Shown: piece by piece, positions 7,941-15,182 of the stretch
How positions within the stretch are numbered: position 1 is the first letter of the stretch
How the letters are laid out: each line of letters starts with the position of its first letter
Assembly (NCBI GenBank): GCA_900546465.1
Contig: URCX01000028.1
Coordinates: 1-15,251 of the forward strand
DNA: 15,251 nucleotides
Reading direction: 5' to 3'
Source: an uncultured Bacteroidota bacterium
GTDB taxonomy: Bacteria > Bacteroidota > Bacteroidia > Bacteroidales > P3
Made by a program: the position numbers and the translations under genes
Notes under the pieces: generated by a model
Databases searched by the model: none
The model's input: the letters and a program-made list of their open reading frames with translations, nothing else
What the model was told of the DNA's origin: nothing

Positions 7941-9407
7941 TTAACGTGAATAATTAGGAGCTTCTTTTGTGATGGTTATGTCATGCGGGTGGCTTTCGGC
8001 ATAACCTGCAGCTGTTATTTTTATAAACTTGGCTTTTCTCAACTTCTCTATATTTTCGCTTCCGGTATATCCCATTCCTGCCTTCAATCCTCCGACCATT
8101 TGATAAATTACTTCGCTTACAGTACCCTTATATGGCACTCTTCCCACGATACCTTCCGGCACCAATTTCTTTATATCGTCTTCCATATCTTGGAAATACC
8201 TGTCTTTCGAGCCTTGCTGCATGGCATCAAGCGACCCCATGCCTCTATATGACTTAAACTTACGACCTTCAAAGATTATGGTATCTCCCGGGCTCTCTTC
8301 CACGCCGGCAAGCAAAGAACCTGCCATAATGGTGCTTGCTCCGGCAGCCAACGCTTTGACTATGTCTCCGGAGTATCGGATACCTCCATCGGCAATCACA
8401 GGCACATTTCTTCCCTCCAAGACCTTGGCTACATCATATACCGCAGAAAGTTGCGGAACTCCTATTCCTGCCATTACTCTGGTAGTGCAGATACTTCCGG
8501 GTCCTATTCCGACCTTTACAGCATCTGCTCCTGCCTCTGCCAATGCCAAAGCAGCCTCTGCCGTTGCTATATTGCCGCAAACAACATCCACATCGGAATA
8601 TTTGGCTTTCACTCTCTTCAAAGTATCTATCACATTCTTGGAATGTCCATGAGCGGTATCGACAACTATTGCATCTGCACCGGCTGCAACCACTGCCGCA
8701 ATTCTGTCGTCCATATCTCTTGTAACACCTATACCCGCAGCCACTCTCAACCTTCCCAATTTATCTTTGCAGGCATTGGGGCGTTCTTTCAATTTTATGA
8801 TGTCCCTATATGTTATCAAGCCCACTAACTTTCCCGATTTGTCTATCACAGGAAGTTTCTCTATTCTGTGAGCCTGCAATATATCGGCAGCTTGTTCAAA
8901 GTCTGTACCGCAAGGAGCAGAGATAACTTGCTTTGTCATGACCTCAACTATGGGTCTGTTTATGTCTCTTTCAAATCTCAAATCCCTGTTTGTAACAATG
9001 CCTATAAGCCTATCCTCCACATCGACAACGGGAATGCCGCCTATGGAAAACTCTTTCATCATTCGCAAAGCGTCCTTCACCAAAGCCTCTTTCCCCAAAG
9101 TTATAGGGTCGGAAATCATTCCGTTCTCTGCTCTCTTGACTTTCGAGACTTCCGAGGCTTGTTTTTCTATTGACATGTTCTTATGCAAGACACCTATACC
9201 TCCCTCCTGAGCCATCGCTATTGCCAATTTGGCTTCGGTAACCGTATCCATGGCTGCGGACACTATCGGTATATTAACCGCAATATTACGACTGAACATG
9301 GAATTAACCTTAACGTCTCTCGGAATTATTTCCGAATAAGCGGGAACCAAAAGCACGTCATCATAGGTCAGTCCCTCGCCCACAAACTTGTTAGAATCTG
9401 AAAACAT
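7941..9407 (-). CDS. guaB: IMP dehydrogenase
   Basis: This enzyme oxidises IMP to XMP with NAD+, the committed step of GMP synthesis. The 488-residue protein is standard length and begins MFSDSNKFVGEGLTYDDVLL. Two CBS domains occupy about 97-208, within the TIM barrel. The catalytic loop GPGSICTTR carries nucleophile C307. DGGIRYSGD (340-348), the IMP-binding SYRGMGSLDAM (386-396) and the mobile-flap RYF (403-405) are all intact. The frame stays open upstream to 9497, but those 30 codons cover the promoter at 9427-9458 and match no IMPDH N-terminus, so 9407 is the start. It is the first gene of a five-gene operon and has a leader of only about 14 nt, which leaves no room for a riboswitch. Confidence 0.97.
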   Translation of the reverse strand: MFSDSNKFVGEGLTYDDVLLVPAYSEIIPRDVKVNSMFSRNIAVNIPIVSAAMDTVTEAKLAIAMAQEGGIGVLHKNMSIEKQASEVSKVKRAENGMISDPITLGKEALVKDALRMMKEFSIGGIPVVDVEDRLIGIVTNRDLRFERDINRPIVEVMTKQVISAPCGTDFEQAADILQAHRIEKLPVIDKSGKLVGLITYRDIIKLKERPNACKDKLGRLRVAAGIGVTRDMDDRIAAVVAAGADAIVVDTAHGHSKNVIDTLKRVKAKYSDVDVVCGNIATAEAALALAEAGADAVKVGIGPGSICTTRVMAGIGVPQLSAVYDVAKVLEGRNVPVIADGGIRYSGDIVKALAAGASTIMAGSLLAGVEESPGDTIIFEGRKFKSYRGMGSLDAMQQGSKDRYFQDMEDDIKKLVPEGIVGRVPYKGTVSEVIYQMVGGLKAGMGYTGSENIEKLRKAKFIKITAAGYAESHPHDITITKEAPNYSR

Positions 9408-9426
9408 CGCAAAATAAATTTGCGTG

Positions 9427-9458
9427 CAAAGATAAGAATAAAAACGCTTACGAACAAA
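9427..9458 (-). promoter_or_regulatory. Promoter of the guaB operon
   Basis: Read on the minus strand, TTTG (9458-9455) is followed by exactly 20 bp and then TATCTTTG (9434-9427). This matches the Bacteroidota primary sigma factor consensus TTTG-N19-21-TAnnTTTG at every defined position. Transcription should begin near 9421, about 14 nt before the guaB ATG. Confidence 0.85.
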
Positions 9459-9567
9459 TTTCAAAGCGAAAAGCATTTTCAAGGAGTCTGATTGCAAACG
9501 GAAAGCCTGTGATTTTCCATGTAAAGCGACTGAAATTCATTCTGAAATCCGCACTCTTCCAAGCTCT

Positions 9568-9585
9568 TTCGGTCTTTTACCCGAA
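9568..9585 (-). terminator. Possible weak hairpin after trkH
   Basis: TTCGG (9568-9572) can pair with CCGAA (9581-9585) around an 8-nt loop, starting 10 nt past the trkH stop. There is no U-tract on the minus strand, so it is at most a weak or Rho-assisted stop. The rest of the gap between trkH and guaB shows only the guaB promoter. Confidence 0.25.
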
Positions 9586-9594
9586 GGCTGTTCC

Positions 9595-11058
9595 TTATCT
9601 CTTGCTCCAAACGCTTGGCGAGAGAATTGCAAAGAAAGCGTATATCTCCAATCTGCCTATCAGCATGAGAGTTATGATAAGATATTTGGACAGACTTGTC
9701 AAGTCGTTATAAGAGAAGCCGTCGGCAAGGGAACCCATTACCGGTCCGATATTGCTTATGGAGGCTGCCGAAAGTGCAAAAGCGTGAGTGAAATCGTTGC
9801 CTGCCATGGTAAGCCCGATAACTCCGAAAAGGAAAATCACGAAAAAGAGAAAGAAAAAACCGAAGACAAGACTGACCGAACTGTCTCGCAAGGCTTTGTT
9901 GTTGTATCGTACGGGTATTATCGCCCGAGGGTGGAATACTCTCTTCATCGCAACGGGTATGTATTTCAAAAGAATGACGGCTCGAATGATTTTCAAACCT
10001 GTGGAAGAGGAAGCGGAACAGCCTCCTATGAACATTAGCAATACAAGTCCGGCTGAAACAAAAATGCCGAGATTATGGGCTTTCAAGTCGAAGCCTGTGC
10101 TGCTCAAAGTGGAGGCAACGTAGAAGAATGATGTCTTTACGCTTTGTAAGAAATCCATATTGCTGCGTGAAAGGAAGTAAAGTGAAAAACCTATACCGAA
10201 AGCAAGTGTCATAAGGCAATACATTCGCAGTTGTTCATCGTGAAAGACTCTTCTCCACTTGCCTCTTACAAACCATATCAACAAAAAGTAACTTATGCCG
10301 GAGAGAAACATGAATACCATGATAACGATTTGCGAATAATCCGAATAAGCACCTATATTACCGTCGGAAACAGAGAAACCGCCCGTGGAAATGGTGGAAA
10401 AGCTGTGACAGATTGCCTCAAAGAAATTCATCTCACCAAGAGTCAGCAGAGTACAGCAAAGAATGGTGAAAGCGGTATAAATGCCGAATATTCTGTAAAC
10501 GGTACTCTTTATGTGCGGACGTTCTTTTTCTTTCTCTATGGAGTTGAACTCTGCATTGAAAAGGTTTTTTGAACCATCAGAAAAGTTCCTGACGAAAATA
10601 ATTACAAGCATCGCAAAACCCAAGCCCCCTATCCATTGGGTGAGTGAACGATAAAACAACAGACCTTTTGGAACGGAGGCAATATTTCCTATTATGCTCG
10701 CTCCGGTTGTGGTATATCCGGAATAGGATTCAAAAAGTGAATTGACAAAAGAGAATTTGCCCAAAGTAAACATATAGGGCAATGCACCCAAAAGAGGAAC
10801 GATAAGCCACATAAGCCCGACTATCAGACGTCCGTCCTTTTTCGATATCTGCGAAGTGAAATTTTTGTTCTTGTATGCGGTGAAGGCTCCGAGCATAAAC
10901 ATGACGGAACTTGCCAAAAGGAAGAAAAGTCGTTCCTTTTCGCCGTATATACAACTCACTACGCCGGAAATAAGAAAAGCAAAGCCCAAGAGCAGCATAT
11001 TGTTGCCCAAAACGTAAAGAAAAATTCCTCTGTTGAGATTGCTTTTCGGCAGTCGCAT
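9595..11058 (-). CDS. trkH: TrkH-family potassium uptake membrane protein
   Basis: This is a 487-residue inner-membrane protein with many hydrophobic segments. It contains the four pore-loop selectivity-filter repeats of the TrkH/KtrB superfamily: YTTTGAS (115-121), TISTGGF (222-228), SSTGF (319-323) and SISNIGP (433-439), each with its conserved Gly. The conserved GGCSASSSTGLKIIR stretch (345-359) is the intramembrane-loop/helix region that gates the pore. It forms the K+-conducting subunit and works with the cytoplasmic TrkA gating ring, which is encoded immediately upstream with a 10-nt gap. Length is normal and all filters are intact, so it should be functional. Confidence 0.96.
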   Translation of the reverse strand: MRLPKSNLNRGIFLYVLGNNMLLLGFAFLISGVVSCIYGEKERLFFLLASSVMFMLGAFTAYKNKNFTSQISKKDGRLIVGLMWLIVPLLGALPYMFTLGKFSFVNSLFESYSGYTTTGASIIGNIASVPKGLLFYRSLTQWIGGLGFAMLVIIFVRNFSDGSKNLFNAEFNSIEKEKERPHIKSTVYRIFGIYTAFTILCCTLLTLGEMNFFEAICHSFSTISTGGFSVSDGNIGAYSDYSQIVIMVFMFLSGISYFLLIWFVRGKWRRVFHDEQLRMYCLMTLAFGIGFSLYFLSRSNMDFLQSVKTSFFYVASTLSSTGFDLKAHNLGIFVSAGLVLLMFIGGCSASSSTGLKIIRAVILLKYIPVAMKRVFHPRAIIPVRYNNKALRDSSVSLVFGFFFLFFVIFLFGVIGLTMAGNDFTHAFALSAASISNIGPVMGSLADGFSYNDLTSLSKYLIITLMLIGRLEIYAFFAILSPSVWSKR

Positions 11059-11068
11059 TCGTTTCGAC

Positions 11069-12409
11069 TTAGTTGAAAAGTTTCATAAGTTTGTTCGCCG
11101 ATTCCGGTATGGTAAATGCCACAACCTTGTCGCCGGCTTGTATCTGCACATTGCCCCTTGCAATGTATGCAACATTGTTTCTGATAACTCCGCCTATGTT
11201 TACGCCCTGCGGCAAATCCAATCGCATTATTTGTTTCCTTGTTATCGGAGAACCGTCCTTGACAAGCACCTCGATAACCTCGGCATCTATTCCCGACAAC
11301 CACTTGCTCGACGTTACGTCCGCCCCAAGGGTGAAACGTGCAATATAACTTGCGGTTATCAGTTTCTTGTTTATAATGGTGTCTATGCCTATCTCCTGCG
11401 ATACATCTATGTAACTGACGTTCTCAACCAAAGCAATGGTTTTCTTGACCCCTTGTTTGTGGGCATGAAGGCATGAAAGTATATTGGTTTCCGTACTTCC
11501 GCTTACGGCAATGAAAGCGTCCGTTTCCCTTATTCCCTCGTCCATCAACAGAGATATATCATTGCCGTTGCCGTTTATTATCATGGTTCTGTTCAAGTCG
11601 TCAACGAGTTGGAAACAACGTTCTTTGTCTTTCTCAATCAGCTTGAGGTTCATGTCGTTTTGCAGATTCATTGCGGTACGTCTGCCTATACGTCCCCCGC
11701 CAAGTATCATGGCATTCTTTATAAGGTAATCCCTTTTACCTCCAAGCTCTTTTATCAACTCTATACTTGAAGGCTTGGCTATCAAATAGACCAAATCGTC
11801 TTTTTGATAGGAGTCCGAACCTACCGGAATAATGGTTCTGCCTTTGCGAATGATACAAATCGCTCTTGCCTCCAACTCGGGATACATTATTGCGACCTCC
11901 GCCATTGTCTTTCCGATGATAACAGCCTTTGAATCCAAACGCATCATATATACAGAAAGCAATCCGTTGGAGAAATCGAATATCTCGGTTGCGGTATTCC
12001 TTGTCAGCAGGTTGGTTATCTCCTTTGCCGCAATTCTTTCGGGACAAACCAATTCATCGACCCCCATTCCCTTGAACATGTTTCTGTTGGCTTCGTTCAG
12101 ATACTCTATGGAGTTCACCCTTGCTATGCATCGCTTGGCACCAAGCCTTTTGCCAAGGATACATGTCATGAGATTGATACTCTCCTCCCGCAGAACGGCA
12201 ATCAAAAGGTCGCAAGAACTAATGCCGGCTTCTTTCAAGGTTTCCATGGAAGTGGAATTGCCGGCTATGGTAAGCAAATCCGAATCGCTCTGCAACATAT
12301 TCAATAAATCGGAGTGGGGATCCACCACTGTGATGTTGTGCCTTATTTTTGAGAGAGTGCGAGCCAAATGAAATCCGACTTCACCATCTCCCGCTATAAT
12401 GATGTCCAT
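11069..12409 (-). CDS. trkA: TrkA potassium-channel regulatory (RCK/KTN) protein
   Basis: This is a 446-residue cytoplasmic protein with the duplicated RCK architecture of TrkA. RCK-N 1 starts with GDGEVG (7-12), with VVD (28-30) at the end of the second strand to hold the nucleotide ribose. RCK-C 1 is about 140-220. RCK-N 2 has GGGRIG (237-242) and IEKD (258-261). RCK-C 2 is about 360-446. It binds NAD(H) or adenine nucleotides and forms the ring that gates TrkH. The gene is directly followed by trkH, and a -7 box lies about 46 nt upstream of the ATG, so trkAH is probably its own transcription unit. Confidence 0.96.
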   Translation of the reverse strand: MDIIIAGDGEVGFHLARTLSKIRHNITVVDPHSDLLNMLQSDSDLLTIAGNSTSMETLKEAGISSCDLLIAVLREESINLMTCILGKRLGAKRCIARVNSIEYLNEANRNMFKGMGVDELVCPERIAAKEITNLLTRNTATEIFDFSNGLLSVYMMRLDSKAVIIGKTMAEVAIMYPELEARAICIIRKGRTIIPVGSDSYQKDDLVYLIAKPSSIELIKELGGKRDYLIKNAMILGGGRIGRRTAMNLQNDMNLKLIEKDKERCFQLVDDLNRTMIINGNGNDISLLMDEGIRETDAFIAVSGSTETNILSCLHAHKQGVKKTIALVENVSYIDVSQEIGIDTIINKKLITASYIARFTLGADVTSSKWLSGIDAEVIEVLVKDGSPITRKQIMRLDLPQGVNIGGVIRNNVAYIARGNVQIQAGDKVVAFTIPESANKLMKLFN

Positions 12410-12454
12410 ATCAAATGAAACTGTTTTATCTTATCTTGATGACAAATCAATCGG

Positions 12455-12462
12455 CAAAGGTA
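12455..12462 (-). promoter_or_regulatory. Bacteroidota -7 box for trkAH
   Basis: On the minus strand TACCTTTG matches TAnnTTTG exactly. The -33 position lacks a clear TTTG. The implied leader is about 40 nt. Confidence 0.5.
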
Positions 12463-12514
12463 GTTCTTTTCCGTAAACCATGAACCTTGCAAGCAGGCTT
12501 TTGATTTTGCTTTC

Positions 12515-12565
12515 ATTTTTACGAAACGCCGATTCGTTGCAACTAAAAGGGCGTTTCGTAAAAAT
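12515..12565. terminator. 16-bp perfect inverted repeat, probable terminator of the nitroreductase operon
   Basis: Bases 12515-12530 and 12550-12565 are perfect reverse complements around a 19-nt loop. The arms end in A5/T5 runs, so on the minus strand the stem closes in an A/T stretch. It lies about 65 nt past the MmcQ/YjbR stop. The loop overlaps the dispersed 30-base repeat. Confidence 0.6.
12523..12552 (+). repeat. Dispersed intergenic repeat, copy 2
   Basis: This matches 2086-2115 at 25 of 30 positions, with the shared core CGATTCGTT. This copy is embedded in the inverted repeat at 12515-12565. Confidence 0.45.
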
Positions 12566-12598
12566 AAAAGGGCGTTTTAATTTCCCGAAACGGCGTTT
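12550..12598 (+). repeat. Three GGCGTTT motifs phased at exactly 21 bp
   Basis: GGCGTTT occurs at 12550, 12571 and 12592. The first two lie in a longer direct repeat, TAAAAGGGCGTTT. The third is part of a short inverted repeat CGAAACG/CGTTTCG (12586-12600, one-base loop). A 21-bp period is two helical turns, which would put the motifs on one face of the DNA. An operator array or a decayed tandem repeat are both possible. Confidence 0.5.
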
Positions 12599-12629
12599 CG
12601 TTTTCGGCTTTATAAAGCATTGATTTCCA

Positions 12630-12998
12630 CTATCCGTTTATGCTTAGAATTGAAGGATTTTCCTTGCCGACTTTCTTGGGCAATTTCTTCACTACTTCGG
12701 AATAGCTGTGGCGTATGAGGCTCTTTATGAAATCGTCCGTCAGCATGCCGTGAGTGTTTATTTGATTCCAATACTTCTTGTTCATGTGCCATGCTCCGGT
12801 AATCTCGGAATATTTGTCTCGTAATTCCAATGCTCGTTCGGGATCGCACTTCAAAACGAACCAATCGATGTTTTCAAGGTCTGTCATGGCAAATATCTTC
12901 CCCATTATGCGGAAAGCCAAAGTCGTTTCGTCGAAAGGAAAATCTTCCGTAACCAAGGAAAGAGACAGACAGTAATCACGTATGCTTTCTATATTCAT
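12630..12998 (-). CDS. MmcQ/YjbR family protein
   Basis: This is a 122-residue protein with the family's usual length and signatures: YCLSL (9-13), EDFPFDETTLAFRIMGKIFAM split over 18-38, VLKCDPERALELRDKY (48-63), HMNKKYWNQI (71-80) and the C-terminal SYSEVVKKLPK (98-108). The fold is a CyaY-like alpha/beta domain often described as DNA-binding. The name comes from a mitomycin-C resistance locus, but the biochemical role of most members is unknown. It starts 15 nt after the nitroreductase gene, so the two are probably cotranscribed. The predicted terminator at 12515-12565 closes the unit. Confidence 0.9.
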   Translation of the reverse strand: MNIESIRDYCLSLSLVTEDFPFDETTLAFRIMGKIFAMTDLENIDWFVLKCDPERALELRDKYSEITGAWHMNKKYWNQINTHGMLTDDFIKSLIRHSYSEVVKKLPKKVGKENPSILSING

Positions 12999-13013
12999 TT
13001 CATTCGACCTTAT

Positions 13014-13766
13014 CTACATCATGTCCTGCTGCTTCGCAAAATCCATATAGGATTTCGAGAATTTAAGAGCGTCTTCTTTTGTGTAACGAACCTCCGTAAA
13101 GACTTTGGCAAGATTTTCCTGCTTTGACTCCTTGATGTATCCCTGTATCTGTGGCAGTTTTTCAAAGTCGGAGTACAGTTCTTCCAAACGTCGGGAATCA
13201 TAATCCCTGTATTGCTCTTCGTGAACAACAGCCTCCAAAGGCAAACGCTCTGTCAAAGGAGGGCATTCGGCAGGATAGCCGAGAGTTATGGTGGTTACGG
13301 GGATTACATGCTCGGGTAATGCAAGCAAGTCGGCAATCGGTTGAGCCATATAAGTAACCGTACCCAAGAAACAAGCACCCAAGCCCATGCTTTCGGCAGC
13401 CGTAACCATTGCTTGCGAACAAATAGTTGCATCGACCGTCGATACCTGAAACCAAAGAAAGTTATTGTATCCGGCAACGGCTCCGCGCAATTCGCAATAC
13501 TTGTGAAAACGATTTACGTCTGCACAAACAGTAAGCACAACAGCCGCTTCGGAGACTTGTTGCTGGTTGAAATGTAATTTGCGAAGGGCTTCCTTTCTTT
13601 CCTTTTGCCTTGTAAGTATTATGGAATACAGCTGCATATTGCCGCAATTTGAAGCTCTTATTCCGGCTTGCAGGATTCTTTTCAAATCTTCCTCTTTGAT
13701 TTCCTGCTTTGTATATCTCCTTATTGTACGATGCGACAATAATTCTTTCAAATTCTCTTCTGCCAT
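13014..13766 (-). CDS. NADPH-dependent FMN nitroreductase (NfsA/FRP type)
   Basis: This is a 250-residue flavoprotein of the nitroreductase fold, NfsA/Frp-like subgroup. Seen: SHRTIRRYTKQ (11-21), where the Arg residues bind the FMN phosphate; ASNCGNMQ (38-45) on the flavin face; AMVTAAESMGLGACFLG (119-135); and TLGYPAECPPLTERLPL (161-177), the NfsA-type motif preceding the extended C-terminal arm. Such enzymes reduce nitro compounds, quinones or flavins in the cytoplasm with NADPH, and the natural substrate is not predictable. The start is well placed: AAAGGAG lies 7 nt before the ATG, one of the few clear Shine-Dalgarno sequences in the window. It leads a two-gene unit with the MmcQ/YjbR gene. 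Confidence 0.93.
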   Translation of the reverse strand: MAEENLKELLSHRTIRRYTKQEIKEEDLKRILQAGIRASNCGNMQLYSIILTRQKERKEALRKLHFNQQQVSEAAVVLTVCADVNRFHKYCELRGAVAGYNNFLWFQVSTVDATICSQAMVTAAESMGLGACFLGTVTYMAQPIADLLALPEHVIPVTTITLGYPAECPPLTERLPLEAVVHEEQYRDYDSRRLEELYSDFEKLPQIQGYIKESKQENLAKVFTEVRYTKEDALKFSKSYMDFAKQQDMM

Positions 13767-13810
13767 GATTATTCTCCTTTCTTTTGAGTCCTTAATGCTT
13801 GTTGCAAATG

Positions 13811-13818
13811 CAAAAATA
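13811..13818 (-). promoter_or_regulatory. Possible -7 box for the nitroreductase gene
   Basis: TATTTTTG on the minus strand matches TAnnTTTG. No TTTG is seen 19-21 bp upstream. The box lies 45 nt before the ATG at 13766. Confidence 0.4.
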
Positions 13819-13942
13819 CGAATAAAGTACTAAAGTGCCTTGCTGAGTAAGAACAAACAAAGCGTTTAAGTGTTTAATATGACTAAACGGAACGACTTCA
13901 CGAAATAATGTTCCGTCATTGTATCATTAAAATTATTCATCA

Positions 13943-15022
13943 ATGAAAAAAACAATCTTATTCATGCTTTTTGCAATCTCTGTTCTTGCATTCGGCAGAG
14001 CAGAAGCCTGCACCGGCATCACATTGCGGACAACCAAAGGTCAAATAGTAACAGCCAGAACCATAGAGTGGGCATACACTCCTTTGAACGGCATGTACAC
14101 CGTTGTGCCGAGAGGTTATACGCAACGTTCCTTTCTTCCCGACGGCTTGAAAGAGGGAATGGAATTTACTTCACGCTATGGCTATGTGGGCATTGCGGTG
14201 GAACAGGCAGAGTTCGTTATGGAAGGCATAAACGAAGCGGGACTTTCGGCAGGTCTTTTCTATTTCCCCGACTATGGCGAGTACGAAGACTATGACAGAA
14301 CGAAGAAAAACAAAACAATAAGCGATTTTCAGCTTGTCTCGTGGATACTTGCGAATTTCAAAACGGTAGATGAAGTGAAAACGGCAATGAAAGACATACA
14401 TATTGCCTCGATAGACCAACGCAGTTCAACCGTACATTGGCGGGTAACCGAAGAATCGGGAAGGCAAATCGTCATGGAAATAGTAGGAAAGCAAGTCCTA
14501 TTCCATGAGAACGAACTCGGAGTATTGACAAACTCACCAAGTTTCGATTGGCATTTGACAAACCTGAACAATTACATCAATTTATTTGCCGGCTCTGCCG
14601 AAAACAAGAAAATGAACAATATTACGCTTCACCCATTCGGTGCAGGCAGCGGACTGCTCGGACTGCCCGGAGACATGACCCCTCCCTCACGTTTCATAAG
14701 AGCCGCCTTCTTTCAGGTGAATGCACCACAGTTGGAATCCAACGAAGCAACAGTCTTCCAAGCCTTTCATATACTGAATAATTTCGATATCCCGATAGGA
14801 ATACAATTCGCAAACAAGGAAGAAATTCCTCCGATAACAAGTGCAACACAGTTTACCATAGCAAGCGATTTGGCAAACCGACGGATTTATTACAGAACTG
14901 TTTACAACAGCGAGCTGAGGTGCATAGACCTGAAAACCATACGCTTCGACAAAGTGAAATTCAAAGCAGAACCCTTGGACGAAACCCGAATGCAAAGCGT
15001 AAAAAACATAGTTGTAAAGTAA
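13943..15022 (+). CDS. Choloylglycine hydrolase/penicillin V acylase family amidase (Ntn hydrolase)
   Basis: This is a 359-residue linear-amide C-N hydrolase. A signal peptide (1-22) ends in AEA directly before C23, so export and cleavage would expose the N-terminal Cys nucleophile of this family. Further active-site positions are R39 (ARTIEW), N97 in EGINEAGLSAG, N197 in LTNSPSFDWHLTNL and R250 in LPGDMTPPSRF. Family members hydrolyse bile-salt amides, penicillin V or acyl-homoserine lactones in the periplasm. The GINEAGLSAG...FPDYGEYE block is more like the penicillin-acylase branch. At the position where characterised bile-salt hydrolases have Asp (RNLD/RTMD), this protein has E42, so substrate cannot be assumed. 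The -2 Glu argues against a lipobox. The gene is divergent from the nitroreductase and monocistronic, and it ends in a large palindrome. Confidence 0.9.
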   Translation: MKKTILFMLFAISVLAFGRAEACTGITLRTTKGQIVTARTIEWAYTPLNGMYTVVPRGYTQRSFLPDGLKEGMEFTSRYGYVGIAVEQAEFVMEGINEAGLSAGLFYFPDYGEYEDYDRTKKNKTISDFQLVSWILANFKTVDEVKTAMKDIHIASIDQRSSTVHWRVTEESGRQIVMEIVGKQVLFHENELGVLTNSPSFDWHLTNLNNYINLFAGSAENKKMNNITLHPFGAGSGLLGLPGDMTPPSRFIRAAFFQVNAPQLESNEATVFQAFHILNNFDIPIGIQFANKEEIPPITSATQFTIASDLANRRIYYRTVYNSELRCIDLKTIRFDKVKFKAEPLDETRMQSVKNIVVK

Positions 15023-15074
15023 AAATCATATGGCATTCGGCTCTTCCGGAAGAGCCGAATGCCATATGATTTTT
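15021..15074. terminator. 54-bp perfect palindrome, strong terminator
   Basis: Bases 15021-15047 are the exact reverse complement of 15048-15074 with no spacer; the centre is CTTCCGGAAG. As RNA it folds into a hairpin of about 25 bp with a 4-base loop and A5/U5 at the base. It begins within the TAA stop of the amidase gene. A bidirectional intrinsic terminator is the simplest reading. Confidence 0.85.
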
Positions 15075-15114
15075 GAGGTGATGCTGATTTCTCAGAAAAA
15101 AAACGGAAATAAAT

Positions 15115-15146
15115 GTTGGACGGTTCGGATTTCTTTTATATCTCTG
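15115..15146 (+). promoter_or_regulatory. Likely promoter of the right-edge secreted protein gene
   Basis: GTTG (15115-15118), a 20-bp spacer and TATCTCTG (15139-15146) each differ by one base from TTTG and TAnnTTTG. Spacing is ideal. The implied leader is about 30 nt. Confidence 0.5.
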
Positions 15147-15182
15147 CAGCGTTAAAATAGTATGTATTTAAATTAAAAAGAG

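Larger units (their letters stand above)
12410..12629. other. 220-bp intergenic region with nested inverted and direct repeats
   Basis: This lies between the MmcQ/YjbR stop and the trkA start, both on the minus strand. It holds a trkA -7 box (12455-12462), a large hairpin (12515-12565), three phased GGCGTTT motifs (12550-12598), a short hairpin (12586-12600) and a 12-bp palindrome (12607-12618). These are listed separately where they can be delimited. Confidence 0.7.

Noticed and set aside
9408..9426. Purine-type riboswitch or other leader element before guaB
   Set aside because: The promoter places the transcript start about 14 nt before the ATG, which leaves no space for an aptamer.
11832..12371. 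Plus-strand frame of 179 codons opposite trkA
   Set aside because: It lies entirely within trkA, whose motifs are intact, and shows no family features of its own.
12515..12600. CRISPR array or miniature transposon
   Set aside because: The repeats are too short and degenerate for CRISPR and have no spacers of constant size. There are no target-site duplications or terminal repeats typical of a mobile element.
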